The notes: generated by a model not told the origin, from the letters alone. DNA of 64,000 bases from Oscillospiraceae bacterium (GCA_015068035.1 SVLI01000002.1:186001-250000), one strand, 5' to 3'. Counted from the stretch's first letter, positions 1-8,315 are shown. Made by a program: numbers and translations.

Positions 1-164
1 TCCGAAATTTCCTGAAGCTGCGCCGGGCTGAACGCCACGTGCTCCTCCATATCCTGTCCTTCCCCTTTCAAAAGCGATCCGGCTACGCAGCGGCAGCCGC
101 CGCTGTTGACTCTGTCCTGCCTGCACAGCGTGTGCAGAATCTCGCCTCCGGACAGTTTCGTCAC
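1..164 (-). CDS. N-terminal part of an unidentified protein (runs off the left edge)
   Basis: An open frame runs from the left edge of the window to an in-frame stop just upstream of position 179. Possible starts are GTG at 164 (weak GGAAG upstream), TTG at 179 and ATG at 50. Read from 164, the peptide contains KLSGGEILHTLCRQDRVNSG and CRCVAGSLL, and ends in SPAQLQEIS at the edge. A good minus-strand promoter lies at 239-267, which supports a real gene transcribed out of the window. I do not recognise the family from about 54 residues, and the choice of start is open. Confidence 0.4.
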   Translation of the reverse strand, partial: MTKLSGGEILHTLCRQDRVNSGGCRCVAGSLLKGEGQDMEEHVAFSPAQLQEIS

Positions 165-238
165 CGATGCTGCTTCCAATTATAAAAGAGGCTTTTCTCC
201 ACCCCCGACCGGGCAGAAAAAGCCGGTCTATGCCTCTG

Positions 239-267
239 AGTATAGTATGAACTGCACAATTTGACAA
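239..267 (-). promoter_or_regulatory. Sigma-A promoter for the left-edge gene
   Basis: On the minus strand there is a -35 TTGTCA (262-267), a 17-base spacer and a -10 TATACT (239-244). It points at the gene that leaves the window on the left. On the plus strand TTGACA at 261-266 overlaps it, but I see no convincing -10 for that direction. Confidence 0.6.
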
Positions 268-513
268 GCCAAGAATATTTCAAAATATCTAATGACATTC
301 CCGCACTTTAATGATACTATCAAGAATGTCGAAAACAATTTCATTTCCCGGCAAGGCGAAATGACGCATAAAACTCCCTCGGGCGGGCTACCCCTGCCGC
401 CGTGCCGGCACAGATCGGCGTTCATCGCCCTTAAGCCGGTCGGCAAAACGGCAAGGCCGCCACTCTCTACCCACGCAAATTACGTAACGAAAACATCAAA
501 CAGGAGGAAAATC
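268..513. other. Intergenic leader with no recognised gene
   Basis: The frame of the downstream flavoprotein stays open back to 292, but the translated leader is low-complexity and not protein-like, and the good ribosome site is at 502-507. The GC-rich stretch 375-470 could fold, but I recognise no riboswitch or T-box motif in it. Confidence 0.4.
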
Positions 514-1464
514 ATGAAAGTTCTCGGTATCGTCGCCGGCCGTCACAACGGCAACAGCGAAATTCTCGTCAAGGAAGCGCTCCTTGCCTGCCAGGAGGCC
601 GGCGCGGAGGTCAAGATGATCAATCTCTTTGACTACCACATCGAGCACTGCATCGGCTGCGAAAGCTGCACCATGCAGATGGGCGAGATCGCCATGGATC
701 CCACGAAGAAGTACAAGGGCTGCGTCCTCAAGGAGAAGGACGACATGGAGAAGATCGTCAACGAAATGCAGACCTGCAACGGCGTCATCTTCGGCGTGCC
801 CACCTATGACCTGTGCCCCAGCTCCCTGTATATGAAGTTTGCCCAGCGCTTCCTCGCTTACGAGCTGGCTTTCCGCCTCGAGATCGGCGATGTCGCGGAG
901 GATCCGCACACGGTCGCCGGCCTGATCTCCGTCGGCGGCTCCTGCCACGACTGGCAGACGCTGGCGCTTGAATCCGTCAGCGCCACCATGTTCACCCAGT
1001 CCCTGCAGGTTGTGGACATGATGCTCTCCACCCGCAACGGCCGCCCCGGCAACGTCCTGCTGCGCGACGAGCAGATCGAGCGTGCGCATCAGCTCGGTGA
1101 GCACATCATCCAGGCCATCCAGACGCCTGTTGAAGAGCGCGGCTGGCTGGGCGAGCCCGACATGGGCGTGTGCCCCCGCTGCCACTCCTCTCTCGTCTAT
1201 CCCGGCGATGAGCATTGGGACGGCATCCAGTTCCCCTTCGAGTGCGCAGTCTGCGGCGCAGGCGGCGACCTGGTCAAGTGCGAGGATGGCACCTATAAGT
1301 TCGTTCTGGCAGAGAACGGCCTGATTCGTGACCGCAACATCAACGAGGCGCGCGCCGAGCATCTCAATGAGATCATCAAAACGCGCATCGAGTTCTTCCA
1401 GCGCCAGGGTGAGGTGCAGGAGAAATACAAGAAGTACAAAGAGCTCAAGTTCCCGGCAATCTGA
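514..1464 (+). CDS. Flavodoxin-fold iron-sulfur flavoprotein / NAD(P)H-dependent FMN oxidoreductase
   Basis: This 316-residue cytoplasmic protein begins with a flavodoxin-like strand and FMN phosphate loop (MKVLGIVAGRHNGNSE). The cysteine cluster C46-x2-C49-x2-C52 is typical of iron-sulfur flavoproteins that pass electrons between ferredoxin and FMN. GVPTYDLCPSS (about 94-104) matches the usual second FMN loop. A C-terminal zinc-ribbon-like segment, C220-x2-C223 and C244-x2-C247, is an addition to the ordinary fold, and the tail is a charged helix. The start is ATG 514, preceded by AGGAGG at the proper distance. The gene stands alone and is closed by a strong terminator. Its electron donor and substrate cannot be told from sequence; relatives often sit in anaerobic aromatic or ether-cleavage loci. 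Confidence 0.75.
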   Translation: MKVLGIVAGRHNGNSEILVKEALLACQEAGAEVKMINLFDYHIEHCIGCESCTMQMGEIAMDPTKKYKGCVLKEKDDMEKIVNEMQTCNGVIFGVPTYDLCPSSLYMKFAQRFLAYELAFRLEIGDVAEDPHTVAGLISVGGSCHDWQTLALESVSATMFTQSLQVVDMMLSTRNGRPGNVLLRDEQIERAHQLGEHIIQAIQTPVEERGWLGEPDMGVCPRCHSSLVYPGDEHWDGIQFPFECAVCGAGGDLVKCEDGTYKFVLAENGLIRDRNINEARAEHLNEIIKTRIEFFQRQGEVQEKYKKYKELKFPAI

Positions 1465-1476
1465 GCGTGAATACAG

Positions 1477-1514
1477 AAAAACGGGCGGACACCGCGGTGT
1501 CCGCCCGTTTTTTC
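1477..1514. terminator. Bidirectional terminator
   Basis: A 12-bp GC-rich stem (CGGGCGGACACC with its complement) is flanked by A and T runs. It lies between the convergent flavoprotein and TraX-like genes and can serve both. Confidence 0.85.
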
Positions 1515-1522
1515 ATTTCGTC

Positions 1523-2275
1523 TTATGTCATCAGGATGCGCAGCAGCCATAAAATGAGCAGATGCGCGGGATAAAAGATCAGGATAAACCACTTGGAGAA
1601 GCGCCCGTTCTTTCCCGCCTGTCTGCCCCTATAAAAGACGAGGAGCAGCACGGCGGCCAGCAAGACGGCAATCACAGCGCCCGCGATGTTTTGCAGCATC
1701 GTCTCAAACGGCAGGTTCAGCCACTTGTCCTGCGAGTAGCTCTGTCCGCCCGCCAAAAGTGCCGCCACCACGAAAGCCGCGATCTGCTTTTTCCGGGAAT
1801 CCCGCATCCACGAGAGGACCAGCACAAACACCGGCCCCAGCAAGGGCCAGTCCGTGAGATAGGAAATCGCGATCAGCACGGCAATGGCAATCAGCCTCGA
1901 ACCCTGGCCGGGGATCTTCTCGCGCGCCACCAAAATGCCGACGCAGATCAGCAGAGAGAACAGGAAATTCTGCTCAATATAGATCATGCCCGCCGGCGCG
2001 AAAGCGAGATAATACGGCACGCCCGCGATGATGGCGAAGAGTGCCAGCCTCCCGGCAAAGCGGCCCTTGCTCTCCGACTCCCAATAGGCCTCCGCCGTCA
2101 GATAGCACAGAAGCAGCACGGCAAAGCAGCCGAGATTGGAAAAGACCGTTGAAAGCAAGGCGTCCATCTCCGGCATGAAGATGTCCGCAATATGGTGAAG
2201 CAGCATGGCAAGCGCCGCGACGATCCCCATAGCCTCCCGGCTGAGCATTTTCCCTTTTGTTTCAAATTCCTGCAT
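1523..2275 (-). CDS. TraX family membrane protein
   Basis: A 250-residue polytopic membrane protein. Its opening SREAMGIVAALAMLLHHI matches the TraX family, in which F-plasmid TraX acetylates the N-terminus of pilin. About seven hydrophobic segments follow, one including the charged loop YRGRQAGKNGRFSKW, which is normal for the family. Chromosomal TraX homologues are common in gut Firmicutes and their substrates are unknown; a role in acylating surface polymers or peptides is only inferred. It lies 15 bases after the zinc-ribbon membrane protein and is probably cotranscribed with it. A ribosome site (AAGGGAG) precedes the ATG. Confidence 0.75.
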   Translation of the reverse strand: MQEFETKGKMLSREAMGIVAALAMLLHHIADIFMPEMDALLSTVFSNLGCFAVLLLCYLTAEAYWESESKGRFAGRLALFAIIAGVPYYLAFAPAGMIYIEQNFLFSLLICVGILVAREKIPGQGSRLIAIAVLIAISYLTDWPLLGPVFVLVLSWMRDSRKKQIAAFVVAALLAGGQSYSQDKWLNLPFETMLQNIAGAVIAVLLAAVLLLVFYRGRQAGKNGRFSKWFILIFYPAHLLILWLLRILMT

Positions 2276-2290
2276 GATGATCGGACTCCC

Positions 2291-3133
2291 TTAAATTTCT
2301 TCAGGTATGCCGGGTACAGTCTTGGCCTTGCAGTAATATTTTTTAACCAGAACGCTCGCAAGGATCGCCACGGCAACGTTGCAGCCCGAGGCAAGCGACA
2401 AGATAAAACCCGATACGCTTCCGCTCTCAACGCCGCTGGTCACCATCACCAAAAGATAATTGGGGATCTGCGCGGCGCTGATGATGCCGAAAATCATCAG
2501 CCAGATGCGCGCTGCTTTGGCATCCGGAAGCGGCATGTCGCTGTAAGCATTCTCATAAACGCTTTTGGCAAAGCGATGGATGCGTCGGTAGCCCAAAAGA
2601 TTGATCACGAGACTCACTCCGCCACCAAAAAACATCGCAAATCCCATAATCACAAAAAACACGGTGAAAACTGCAGATCCCAAATCCAAGAACAGGTTCG
2701 GGAAATACTCCCACGGGAAGCTGTCCAGTTCCGGCAGCCGTCCCTTGGTTGCCACGCCGAAAACGATCATCAGCACACCAAGCAGGAAAAACACGCCGGA
2801 AGCCACGAAACCGAGGATGTACTGCGCATAAACCACGCCGCTGATACAGCGCAGCTGCCTTTGCGGCGTTTCCCCGCGCCTCGCCTTTGCAAAGGTGAGC
2901 CAAAGGAAGATGGTCAGCAGCACGACGATCACGTCAGGGAAACCGACGATGATCAGCTGCACAAGCGCAGAAATGCTCCAAAGGATGCAGATGACCAAAA
3001 ACAACGGATCCTGCAGCGCTGTGATCACACGGTTCCCTCTCACGATCATGCTGCGCGGCGTCATAGGACTTCCGCAGTTTGTGCAGAAGATGGTGCCATC
3101 CATCATTTGGCTTCCGCAATTCGGACAAAACAT
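2291..3133 (-). CDS. Zinc-ribbon membrane protein of unknown function
   Basis: The protein (280 residues) starts with a double-CxxC zinc ribbon (FCPNCGSQM and FCTNCGSPM) and continues with about six hydrophobic helices. This layout, a zinc ribbon at the N-terminus and a membrane domain behind it, is common among uncharacterised Firmicute proteins. No catalytic motif is visible. The start is supported by AGGAGG upstream of the ATG. It lies between murI and the TraX-like gene on the same strand, so the three may share a transcript. A hairpin at 3161-3184 separates it from murI. Confidence 0.7.
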   Translation of the reverse strand: MFCPNCGSQMMDGTIFCTNCGSPMTPRSMIVRGNRVITALQDPLFLVICILWSISALVQLIIVGFPDVIVVLLTIFLWLTFAKARRGETPQRQLRCISGVVYAQYILGFVASGVFFLLGVLMIVFGVATKGRLPELDSFPWEYFPNLFLDLGSAVFTVFFVIMGFAMFFGGGVSLVINLLGYRRIHRFAKSVYENAYSDMPLPDAKAARIWLMIFGIISAAQIPNYLLVMVTSGVESGSVSGFILSLASGCNVAVAILASVLVKKYYCKAKTVPGIPEEI

Positions 3134-3160
3134 GGCTGATCCCTCCTGAATCTGATGTGG

Positions 3161-3184
3161 GCAGGACTCCGTTTCAAGTCCTGC
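3161..3184 (-). other. Intergenic hairpin between murI and the zinc-ribbon gene
   Basis: An 8-bp inverted repeat GCAGGACT/AGTCCTGC with an 8-base loop and no T-run. It could be an mRNA processing or stability element; it is not a typical terminator. Confidence 0.4.
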
Positions 3185-3193
3185 GGTTCACTC

Positions 3194-3967
3194 CTACTCA
3201 ATCCGCTCCATAAGATCCAAGCGACGCATACAGGCTTCAAGCTGCGCAAGCCGTGCGCTTTCCACGCACTCGCCCGAATCGAAAAACCGCACCGGCACGC
3301 CGGACGGCTCCGCCGGAATCTCCACGCAGGACATGAGCCGGCTGACAACGCCGTCCGCCCCGTCGAGCAGGCGCACCCGCTCCGGCAGCAGCGCGCGGAA
3401 AGTATCCTTGAAAAAGTTGAAGTGTGTGCAGCCGAGCACAAACGCGCTGTAGTCCTCCAGCCGGAAAGCGGAAAGCGCGTCGCGCAGGTAAGCCGTCACC
3501 GCCTCGCCCTCAAACTCGCCGCGCTCGGCAAAGCGCACCAGCTCCGGCAGGGCGAGCAAATCGGCCCTGTGATGTTCGTCCCACTTTTCCAGCAGCGAGT
3601 GCAGCTTATCGCCGCGCACGGTAACCGGCGTCGCCGCGGCAAGGATGCGCCCCTGCGCGCAGCGGTCAAGCGCCAGCTTCACCGCCGGCTCCATGCCGAT
3701 GATGGGAACGGAAAAGGTTTGGCGCAGCTCCCGAACGGCCACGCTTGTGGCGGTGTTGCAGGCAATGACGATCGCCTGCGCGCCCTCGCCCAGAAGAAAC
3801 TCCACGATCTCCCGGACGAAAGCACAAATCTCCTCCGCCGTCCGCTCGCCGTAGGGCACATGCGCACAGTCCGCATAATAGAGGTATTCCGCGCCCGGGC
3901 AACGGCGGATGGCACGGTGCAGCACCGTCAGCCCTCCGATGCCGGAATCGAATATGCCGATTCTCAC
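3194..3967 (-). CDS. murI: Glutamate racemase
   Basis: This cytoplasmic enzyme converts L-glutamate to D-glutamate for peptidoglycan. The N-terminal motif RIGIFDSGIGGLTVL, CNTATS (first catalytic cysteine) and VLGCTHF (second catalytic cysteine) are all present, and 257 residues is normal. The start is a GTG at 3967, because GGGGGAG sits five bases upstream and the longer frame to 4033 runs through the promoter. The gene has its own promoter and heads a possible three-gene minus-strand unit with the zinc-ribbon and TraX-like genes. Confidence 0.93.
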   Translation of the reverse strand: MRIGIFDSGIGGLTVLHRAIRRCPGAEYLYYADCAHVPYGERTAEEICAFVREIVEFLLGEGAQAIVIACNTATSVAVRELRQTFSVPIIGMEPAVKLALDRCAQGRILAAATPVTVRGDKLHSLLEKWDEHHRADLLALPELVRFAERGEFEGEAVTAYLRDALSAFRLEDYSAFVLGCTHFNFFKDTFRALLPERVRLLDGADGVVSRLMSCVEIPAEPSGVPVRFFDSGECVESARLAQLEACMRRLDLMERIE

Positions 3968-4004
3968 GGGCACTCCCCCTTTGCAAACTGAATTCCTTTT
4001 TAAT

Positions 4005-4033
4005 ATTTTAGCACATTTTACATTCAGGAACAA
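4005..4033 (-). promoter_or_regulatory. Sigma-A promoter of murI
   Basis: -35 TTGTTC (4028-4033), 17-base spacer, -10 TAAAAT (4005-4010), followed by the leader of the GTG-started murI. Confidence 0.6.
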
Positions 4034-4064
4034 GAGCTATTCAATTTATATGCGTTGCCCCGGA

Positions 4065-4274
4065 TTATTCGACGGACAGAACCTTATAATCCTGCGCCTC
4101 CACCGTCTGCTTGAGCACTTCGTTGTCCACATTCTCGCACAGGGTAACGACAGCCTCGCCCTTTTCATGGCTGACAAGCGCCGATTCCACCTGCGGCAGA
4201 GCCTCCAGCACCTTACGCACGCGGTTCTCGCAATGCCCACACATCATGCCTTCGATTTTCATGGTCTTTGTCAT
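4065..4274 (-). other. CopZ-like chaperone domain with a possible internal translation start
   Basis: Within copA, GGAG at 4284-4287 stands nine bases before an in-frame ATG (4272-4274). Starting there would give a free 69-residue HMA protein with MMCGHC. The preceding linker is short and lysine-rich, as expected if two adjacent genes lost a stop codon. Whether the internal start is used cannot be seen from sequence. Confidence 0.5.
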
Positions 4275-6572
4275 GGTTTTGATCTCCTTTTCAGTTTTTT
4301 TGTTATTTCGAAGCGGACGGCGGGGATGATCCCGGTCCGTTCTGTACAGAGAAAACAGGTTCAGCCGCAGCGCATTCGTCACAACGCAGAAGCTCGACAG
4401 GCTCATAGCCGCCGCGCCGATCATTGGGCTGAGCGTAATGCCGAGCGGGATGAACGCGCCCGCTGCCAGCGGAATGCAGACGCAGTTATAGAAAAACGCC
4501 CAGAACAGGTTTTGCCGGATATTCCGCAGCGTCGCACGGCTGAGGCGGATGGCTGCCGGCACATCGCGCAGGCGGTTTTTGACCAAAACGACCTCCGCTG
4601 CGTCAATTGCTACATCCGCGCCCGCGCCGATGGCGATGCCGACGTCCGCGCTCTTGAGCGCAGGCGCGTCGTTGATTCCGTCACCCACCATGGCCACGGG
4701 ACCAAGACGCTGCAGCTTTCTGACCGCAAGGGCCTTGCCGTCCGGCAATACGCCCGCGATCACCTCGTCCACGCCGGCCGCTTCGCCGATGGCGCGCGCA
4801 GTCCGCTCGTTATCTCCCGTGAGCATCACAACGCGGATGCCCATATTCTGAAGCTCGCCGACAGTCTGCACGGCGTCCTCTTTGAGAACGTCCGCTACCG
4901 CGATCACGCCGAGCATCTGCTCTCCGCGCATAAACAGCAGCGGGGTCTTCCCCTGCGCTGCCAGCGCATCTGCCCGCTCGCGCAGCGACGCGGGCACTTC
5001 ACCCCGTCCCTCTAAAAAGCGCAGGCTGCCGCCGCAGAGCAAATCTCCGCCCAGCTCCGCCGTCACGCCGTTGCCGGGCCAGGCGCGGAAGGCCGTGACC
5101 TCCTCCGGCAGGATGCACCTTTCCTCCGCATAACGCAGCACCGCGCCCGCGAGCGGATGCTCGCTGTTTTTCTCCAGCGCCGCGGCAAGGCGCAGCAGCT
5201 CTTCCTCCGCAACGCCCTCTGCGGGCAAAAGGTCCGTAACCACCGGATGGCCGGTTGTGAGCGTGCCGGTCTTGTCCAGGACAACGGTCGTCACCTTGTC
5301 CGCCGCCTCCAGCGACGCCGCCGTTTTGAACAGCAGGCCGTTCTTCGCGCCGAGTCCGCTGCCGACCACAATGGCCACAGGCGTGGCAAGTCCCAAAGCG
5401 CAGGGGCAGCTGATCACCAGAACGGAGATGCCGCGCGCGAGCGCAAAGCCGATCTCGCGTCCAAGCAGCAGCCAGATGATCATCGTCACAAGCGCAATGC
5501 AGCACACAGCCGGAACGAAAATGCCGGAGACCTTGTCCGCCGTTTTGGCGATGGGCGCCTTCGTCGCCGCCGCATCGCGCACCATGCGCACGATCTGGCT
5601 GAAGGTCGTGTCCTCGCCCACGCGCGCCGCCGCACATTTCAGAAAACCGGACTGATTGAGCGTCGCTGCGCTGATGCGGTCACCCACGCCCTTGTCCACG
5701 GGGATGCTCTCGCCGGTCAGCGCCGCCTCGTTGACCGCGCTCTCCCCTTCCAGCACGGTTCCGTCCACAGGGATGCTCTCGCCCGGACGCACAAGGAACA
5801 CGTCCCCAACGCGCAGTTCATCGACCGGGATTGTCTCCTCTTTCCCGTCACGCAGCACCGTCGCCGTCTGCGGTGTCAGCCGCAAAAGACTTTTCAGCGC
5901 GTCCGTTGTCTTCCCCTTGCTGCCCGCTTCGAGCAGCTTGCCCACGGTGATGAGCGTGAGAATCATCGCCGAGGATTCAAAATACATCTCATGCAGCCAG
6001 TGCTCTGCATCCGCGCCGGGCGCTGCCATCATAAACAGCGCACATACGCTGTAGACAAAGGCCGCACCGCTGCCAAGCGCCACGAGCGTATCCATATTCG
6101 GCGCACGGCGCAAAAGCCCGAGAAATCCGCTGATAAAAAAGCGCTGATTGATCACCAGCACGATCGCAGCCAAAAGCATCTGCGTCAGACCGAGTGCGAA
6201 GGGATTGCCCACCCAAAACCGCGGCAGGGGCCAGCCCCACATGCCGTGTCCCATGGCGACATACATCAGCAGCAGCAGAAAAACCAGCGAGGCGATCAGC
6301 CGTTTTCGCAGCTTCGGCGTCTCTTTATCCTCCAGCTCCGCATCGGAAGTTTCCGCGCGCGCTTTTTCGCTTCCGTCGCGGCGCGACGCACCGTAGCCCG
6401 CCTTCTCCACCGCAGCGATAACCGCTTCGGAAGAAGCCGTGCCCTCCACACCCATGGAGTTCATCAGCAGATTCACCGCGCAGTCCGTCACACCCGGCAC
6501 CGCACGTACCGCCCGCTCCACAGCCGCACTGCATGCAGCGCAGTGCATACCCGTTACCACATATTGCTCCAT
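4065..6572 (-). CDS. copA: Copper-exporting P-type ATPase with C-terminal CopZ-like domain
   Basis: This P1B-type ATPase (835 residues) expels Cu(I) across the cytoplasmic membrane. Visible in order are an N-terminal HMA domain with C11-x2-C14, transmembrane helices, the TGES loop, the ion-binding SCPCALG motif, the DKTGT phosphorylation site, SEHPLAG (ATP binding) and [12 protein letters not shown]. The protein does not end after the last helix: residues 767-835 form a second complete HMA domain with MMCGHC, like a free CopZ chaperone. That segment starts at a methionine preceded by its own ribosome site (see 4065-4274). The gene follows csoR by 9 bases and shares its copper-controlled promoter. 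Confidence 0.93.
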   Translation of the reverse strand: MEQYVVTGMHCAACSAAVERAVRAVPGVTDCAVNLLMNSMGVEGTASSEAVIAAVEKAGYGASRRDGSEKARAETSDAELEDKETPKLRKRLIASLVFLLLLMYVAMGHGMWGWPLPRFWVGNPFALGLTQMLLAAIVLVINQRFFISGFLGLLRRAPNMDTLVALGSGAAFVYSVCALFMMAAPGADAEHWLHEMYFESSAMILTLITVGKLLEAGSKGKTTDALKSLLRLTPQTATVLRDGKEETIPVDELRVGDVFLVRPGESIPVDGTVLEGESAVNEAALTGESIPVDKGVGDRISAATLNQSGFLKCAAARVGEDTTFSQIVRMVRDAAATKAPIAKTADKVSGIFVPAVCCIALVTMIIWLLLGREIGFALARGISVLVISCPCALGLATPVAIVVGSGLGAKNGLLFKTAASLEAADKVTTVVLDKTGTLTTGHPVVTDLLPAEGVAEEELLRLAAALEKNSEHPLAGAVLRYAEERCILPEEVTAFRAWPGNGVTAELGGDLLCGGSLRFLEGRGEVPASLRERADALAAQGKTPLLFMRGEQMLGVIAVADVLKEDAVQTVGELQNMGIRVVMLTGDNERTARAIGEAAGVDEVIAGVLPDGKALAVRKLQRLGPVAMVGDGINDAPALKSADVGIAIGAGADVAIDAAEVVLVKNRLRDVPAAIRLSRATLRNIRQNLFWAFFYNCVCIPLAAGAFIPLGITLSPMIGAAAMSLSSFCVVTNALRLNLFSLYRTDRDHPRRPLRNNKKTEKEIKTMTKTMKIEGMMCGHCENRVRKVLEALPQVESALVSHEKGEAVVTLCENVDNEVLKQTVEAQDYKVLSVE

Positions 6573-6581
6573 ATCGCGCCT

Positions 6582-6887
6582 CTATTTCATCAAATTCTGC
6601 AGCGTTGCAATCAGTTCGTCAATGACCTCGTCGCGGCCGTCCCGGATGTCGCGCGCGACGCAGCCGCGCACATGGCTGGCCAGCAGCGCGCGGTTGAAAG
6701 CGTTCACCGCCGCACCGGCGGCTGCCGACTGCACCAGAATGTCCGCACAGTAGGCATCCTGCTCCACCATCCCGCGCAGACCGCGGATCTGCCCCTCAAT
6801 CCGGCTGAGTCGGTTGAGCAGGGCGCGCCGCTCCTCCGGCGTGCGCTGCGTCATCTTTCCGCTGCAGCAGCAATTCATCTCTTCCAT
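6582..6887 (-). CDS. csoR: CsoR-family copper-sensing repressor
   Basis: A 101-residue all-helical repressor of the CsoR/RcnR family. The Cu(I) ligand pattern is complete: C47 in AYCADI, then H72 and C76 in SHVRGC. RLSRIEGQIRGL is the signature of the family. An extra cysteine cluster (CCC at 6-8) lies near the N-terminus. It is the first gene of the operon with copA, and a GC-rich palindrome of the CsoR type overlaps the start region of its promoter, so autoregulation and derepression by copper are expected. Confidence 0.92.
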   Translation of the reverse strand: MEEMNCCCSGKMTQRTPEERRALLNRLSRIEGQIRGLRGMVEQDAYCADILVQSAAAGAAVNAFNRALLASHVRGCVARDIRDGRDEVIDELIATLQNLMK

Positions 6888-6907
6888 CTCAAACCTCCGC
6901 GCTCAGT

Positions 6908-6924
6908 ATACCCCCGGGGGGTAT
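6908..6924 (-). promoter_or_regulatory. CsoR operator
   Basis: A near-perfect GC-box palindrome of the TACCCCC/GGGGGTA type with AT-rich ends, matching known CsoR sites. It lies just downstream of the -10 of the csoR-copA promoter, where a bound repressor would block transcription. Confidence 0.8.
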
Positions 6925-6928
6925 TTTT

Positions 6929-6957
6929 ATCATAGTCCTCTCCGGCGATGCTGTCAA
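6929..6957 (-). promoter_or_regulatory. Promoter of the csoR-copA operon
   Basis: Consensus -35 TTGACA (6952-6957), 17-base spacer, -10 TATGAT (6929-6934), with the CsoR palindrome immediately downstream. Confidence 0.85.
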
Positions 6958-7034
6958 GTTTCTTCTGCGTGGCAGGCGCATAGCAAACGCCGCACAGGGC
7001 ACAAAATATTTTTTCCGGATTTGAAATAAAAAAC

Positions 7035-7062
7035 TTTACAAATCCAAAATCTGTGCTATACT
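7035..7062 (+). promoter_or_regulatory. Promoter of tRNA-Ala
   Basis: -35 TTTACA (7035-7040), 16-base spacer, -10 TATACT (7057-7062). The tRNA starts 38 bases after the -10. Confidence 0.7.
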
Positions 7063-7099
7063 ATATTGGCACGCGGGCAAAACGGCCCGCATCCAATAT

Positions 7100-7175
7100 G
7101 GGGGCGTAGCTCAGTTGGGAGAGCGTACGGTTCGCATCCGTAAGGTCAAGGGTTCGAATCCCTCCGTCTCCACCA
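7100..7175 (+). tRNA. tRNA-Ala (anticodon CGC)
   Basis: A complete 76-base cloverleaf. The acceptor stem GGGGGCG/CGTCTCC contains the G3:U70 pair that identifies tRNA-Ala. The anticodon loop TTCGCAT gives CGC, reading GCG. The T-arm is normal (GGTTCGAATC) and CCA is encoded. It has its own promoter and a terminator directly behind it. Confidence 0.95.
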
Positions 7176-7176
7176 G

Positions 7177-7207
7177 AAAACGACAGGTCGAAACCTGTCG
7201 TTTTTTT
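7177..7207 (+). terminator. Terminator of tRNA-Ala
   Basis: Stem CGACAGGT/ACCTGTCG with a short loop, flanked by AAAA and a run of T. Confidence 0.85.
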
Positions 7208-7209
7208 AT

Positions 7210-7347
7210 CCATTGCGAAAGCAATGGTATATCATCACGCGAAGCGTGTATATCATCAAAGGCGGCAATGCCGTCTTTGCATCTCATCACACCTTTCGGT
7301 GTGTATCGAAAAGCTTTCGCAATGATGACATACAAGACTTCGCCTTG
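7210..7347. repeat. Array of short hairpins separated by TATATCATCA-like linkers
   Basis: Several small hairpins follow one another: 7210-7227 (CCATTGC, loop GAAA), 7236-7248 (CACGC, loop GAA), 7258-7278 (AAAGRCGGC type, loop AAT), 7288-7303 (CACACC, loop TTTC), and a weaker one at 7333-7347. Linkers are TATATCATCA twice and then CATCTCATCA. The outer ends also pair: CATTGCGAAAGC (7211-7222) is the exact reverse complement of 7313-7324. Stem sequences differ while linkers are kept, so pairing rather than primary sequence is conserved. No protein is encoded. Confidence 0.75.
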
Positions 7348-7349
7348 AT

Positions 7350-7418
7350 TTGTGTAAGCGTTCGAAGCCATACGCAGATCTGCCGAGAATATCTTTTTCG
7401 CAGACCATGGACGATGAA
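7350..7418 (+). repeat. Left copy of an imperfect direct repeat flanking the methyltransferase gene
   Basis: About 68 bases match 8209-8275 at roughly three quarters of positions, including CGTTCGAA, CATACGCA, CTGCCG and AATATCTTTTT. This copy ends shortly before the ribosome site of the methyltransferase and is open in the same frame. Confidence 0.75.
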
Positions 7419-7439
7419 TCAGCAGCGGGAGGGACTCAC

Positions 7440-8198
7440 ATGGACAATATCACGCAGAATTTTTATAACAACATGGCTTCTCAATACGACAAGCTGTTTC
7501 TCGATTGGCAGTCTGCAACCCATGAGCAGGCGGGGATTCTGGACAAAATCTTCCGCAGCATGGGCTTTGATGCATCCGCCTCCGTTCTGGACTGCGCCTG
7601 CGGAATCGGCACGCAGGCCGTCGGGCTGGCCGCCCTCGGTTACGCCGTGACGGCATCCGACATCAGCGACAGCGAGCTTGCCGAGGCCGCGAAACGCGCG
7701 GCGGACAACCATGTGGATATCCGCTTCGAACACGCAGATTTCTGTGCTTTGGCCGATACATTCTCCGACACTTTTGACATCATCATCTGCATGGACAATG
7801 CCCTGCCTCATATGCTGTCCCACGCCGCGTTGGAATCCGCAATTACAAGCATTACGAACAGAATCAGGGGCGGCGGCATATTTGTTGCCAGCATCCGGGA
7901 CTATGACGCGCTGCTGACGGAGAAGCCGCCCTATTCCGCGCCCTATATTCACAAAACTGCGGACGGCCAGCGAGTCTCTTTCCAGACCTGGACCTGGGAG
8001 GGCGATCATTACACGCTGATTCAGTACATCATCGACGACGGAAAAACGCTGGAGGCCAGCAAGTTTGCATGTGAATACAGAGCAACCCGCAGAGCGGAAA
8101 TTACCGACTTGCTGCTTGCCAACGGGTGCAGCGAGGTGAAATGGCTGTTCCCGGAGGAAACGGGCTTCTATCAGCCGATGGTGGTTGCGAAAAAATAA
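7440..8198 (+). CDS. Class I SAM-dependent methyltransferase
   Basis: This 252-residue cytoplasmic protein has a Rossmann-type SAM fold. Motif I is VLDCACGIGTQAVGLAALGY, with an acidic residue ending strand 2 (TASDIS) and IIICMDNALPHM as the post-motif. The start is ATG 7440, with GGGAGGG six bases upstream; the frame stays open to 7350 but the extension is the flanking repeat. The gene is single and lies between imperfect direct repeats next to a hairpin array and a tRNA gene, which looks like a mobile cassette. Its substrate is unknown; small-molecule or toxin-detoxifying methyltransferases have this form. Confidence 0.8.
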   Translation: MDNITQNFYNNMASQYDKLFLDWQSATHEQAGILDKIFRSMGFDASASVLDCACGIGTQAVGLAALGYAVTASDISDSELAEAAKRAADNHVDIRFEHADFCALADTFSDTFDIIICMDNALPHMLSHAALESAITSITNRIRGGGIFVASIRDYDALLTEKPPYSAPYIHKTADGQRVSFQTWTWEGDHYTLIQYIIDDGKTLEASKFACEYRATRRAEITDLLLANGCSEVKWLFPEETGFYQPMVVAKK

Positions 8199-8208
8199 AT
8201 GCTGATAC

Positions 8209-8275
8209 TTGTGAACGTTCGAATTCATACGCAAAACTGCCGTAAATATCTTTTTTGTAGCCCATAGACAACAAA
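8209..8275 (+). repeat. Right copy of the imperfect direct repeat
   Basis: Matches 7350-7418. In the same frame this copy carries stop codons, so it is non-coding here. A perfect 16-bp hairpin follows it directly. Confidence 0.75.
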
Positions 8276-8315
8276 GAAACCTCTTTTGTCCGCCGGCAAA
8301 AGAGGTTTCTTTGCA
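8273..8315. terminator. Strong bidirectional terminator
   Basis: A perfect 16-bp stem (AAAGAAACCTCTTTTG and its complement) with an 8-base loop. It ends the methyltransferase transcript. Confidence 0.8.

Noticed and set aside
292..513. Upstream extension of the flavoprotein frame
   Set aside because: The leader is not protein-like and the flavodoxin strand begins right at ATG 514 behind AGGAGG.
268..513. Riboswitch or T-box in the leader of the flavoprotein gene
   Set aside because: No conserved core, specifier loop or terminator/antiterminator pair was recognisable.
7210..7347. CRISPR array or integron attC site
   Set aside because: The hairpin stems differ while linkers repeat, which is the reverse of CRISPR, and no integrase or cas gene lies nearby.
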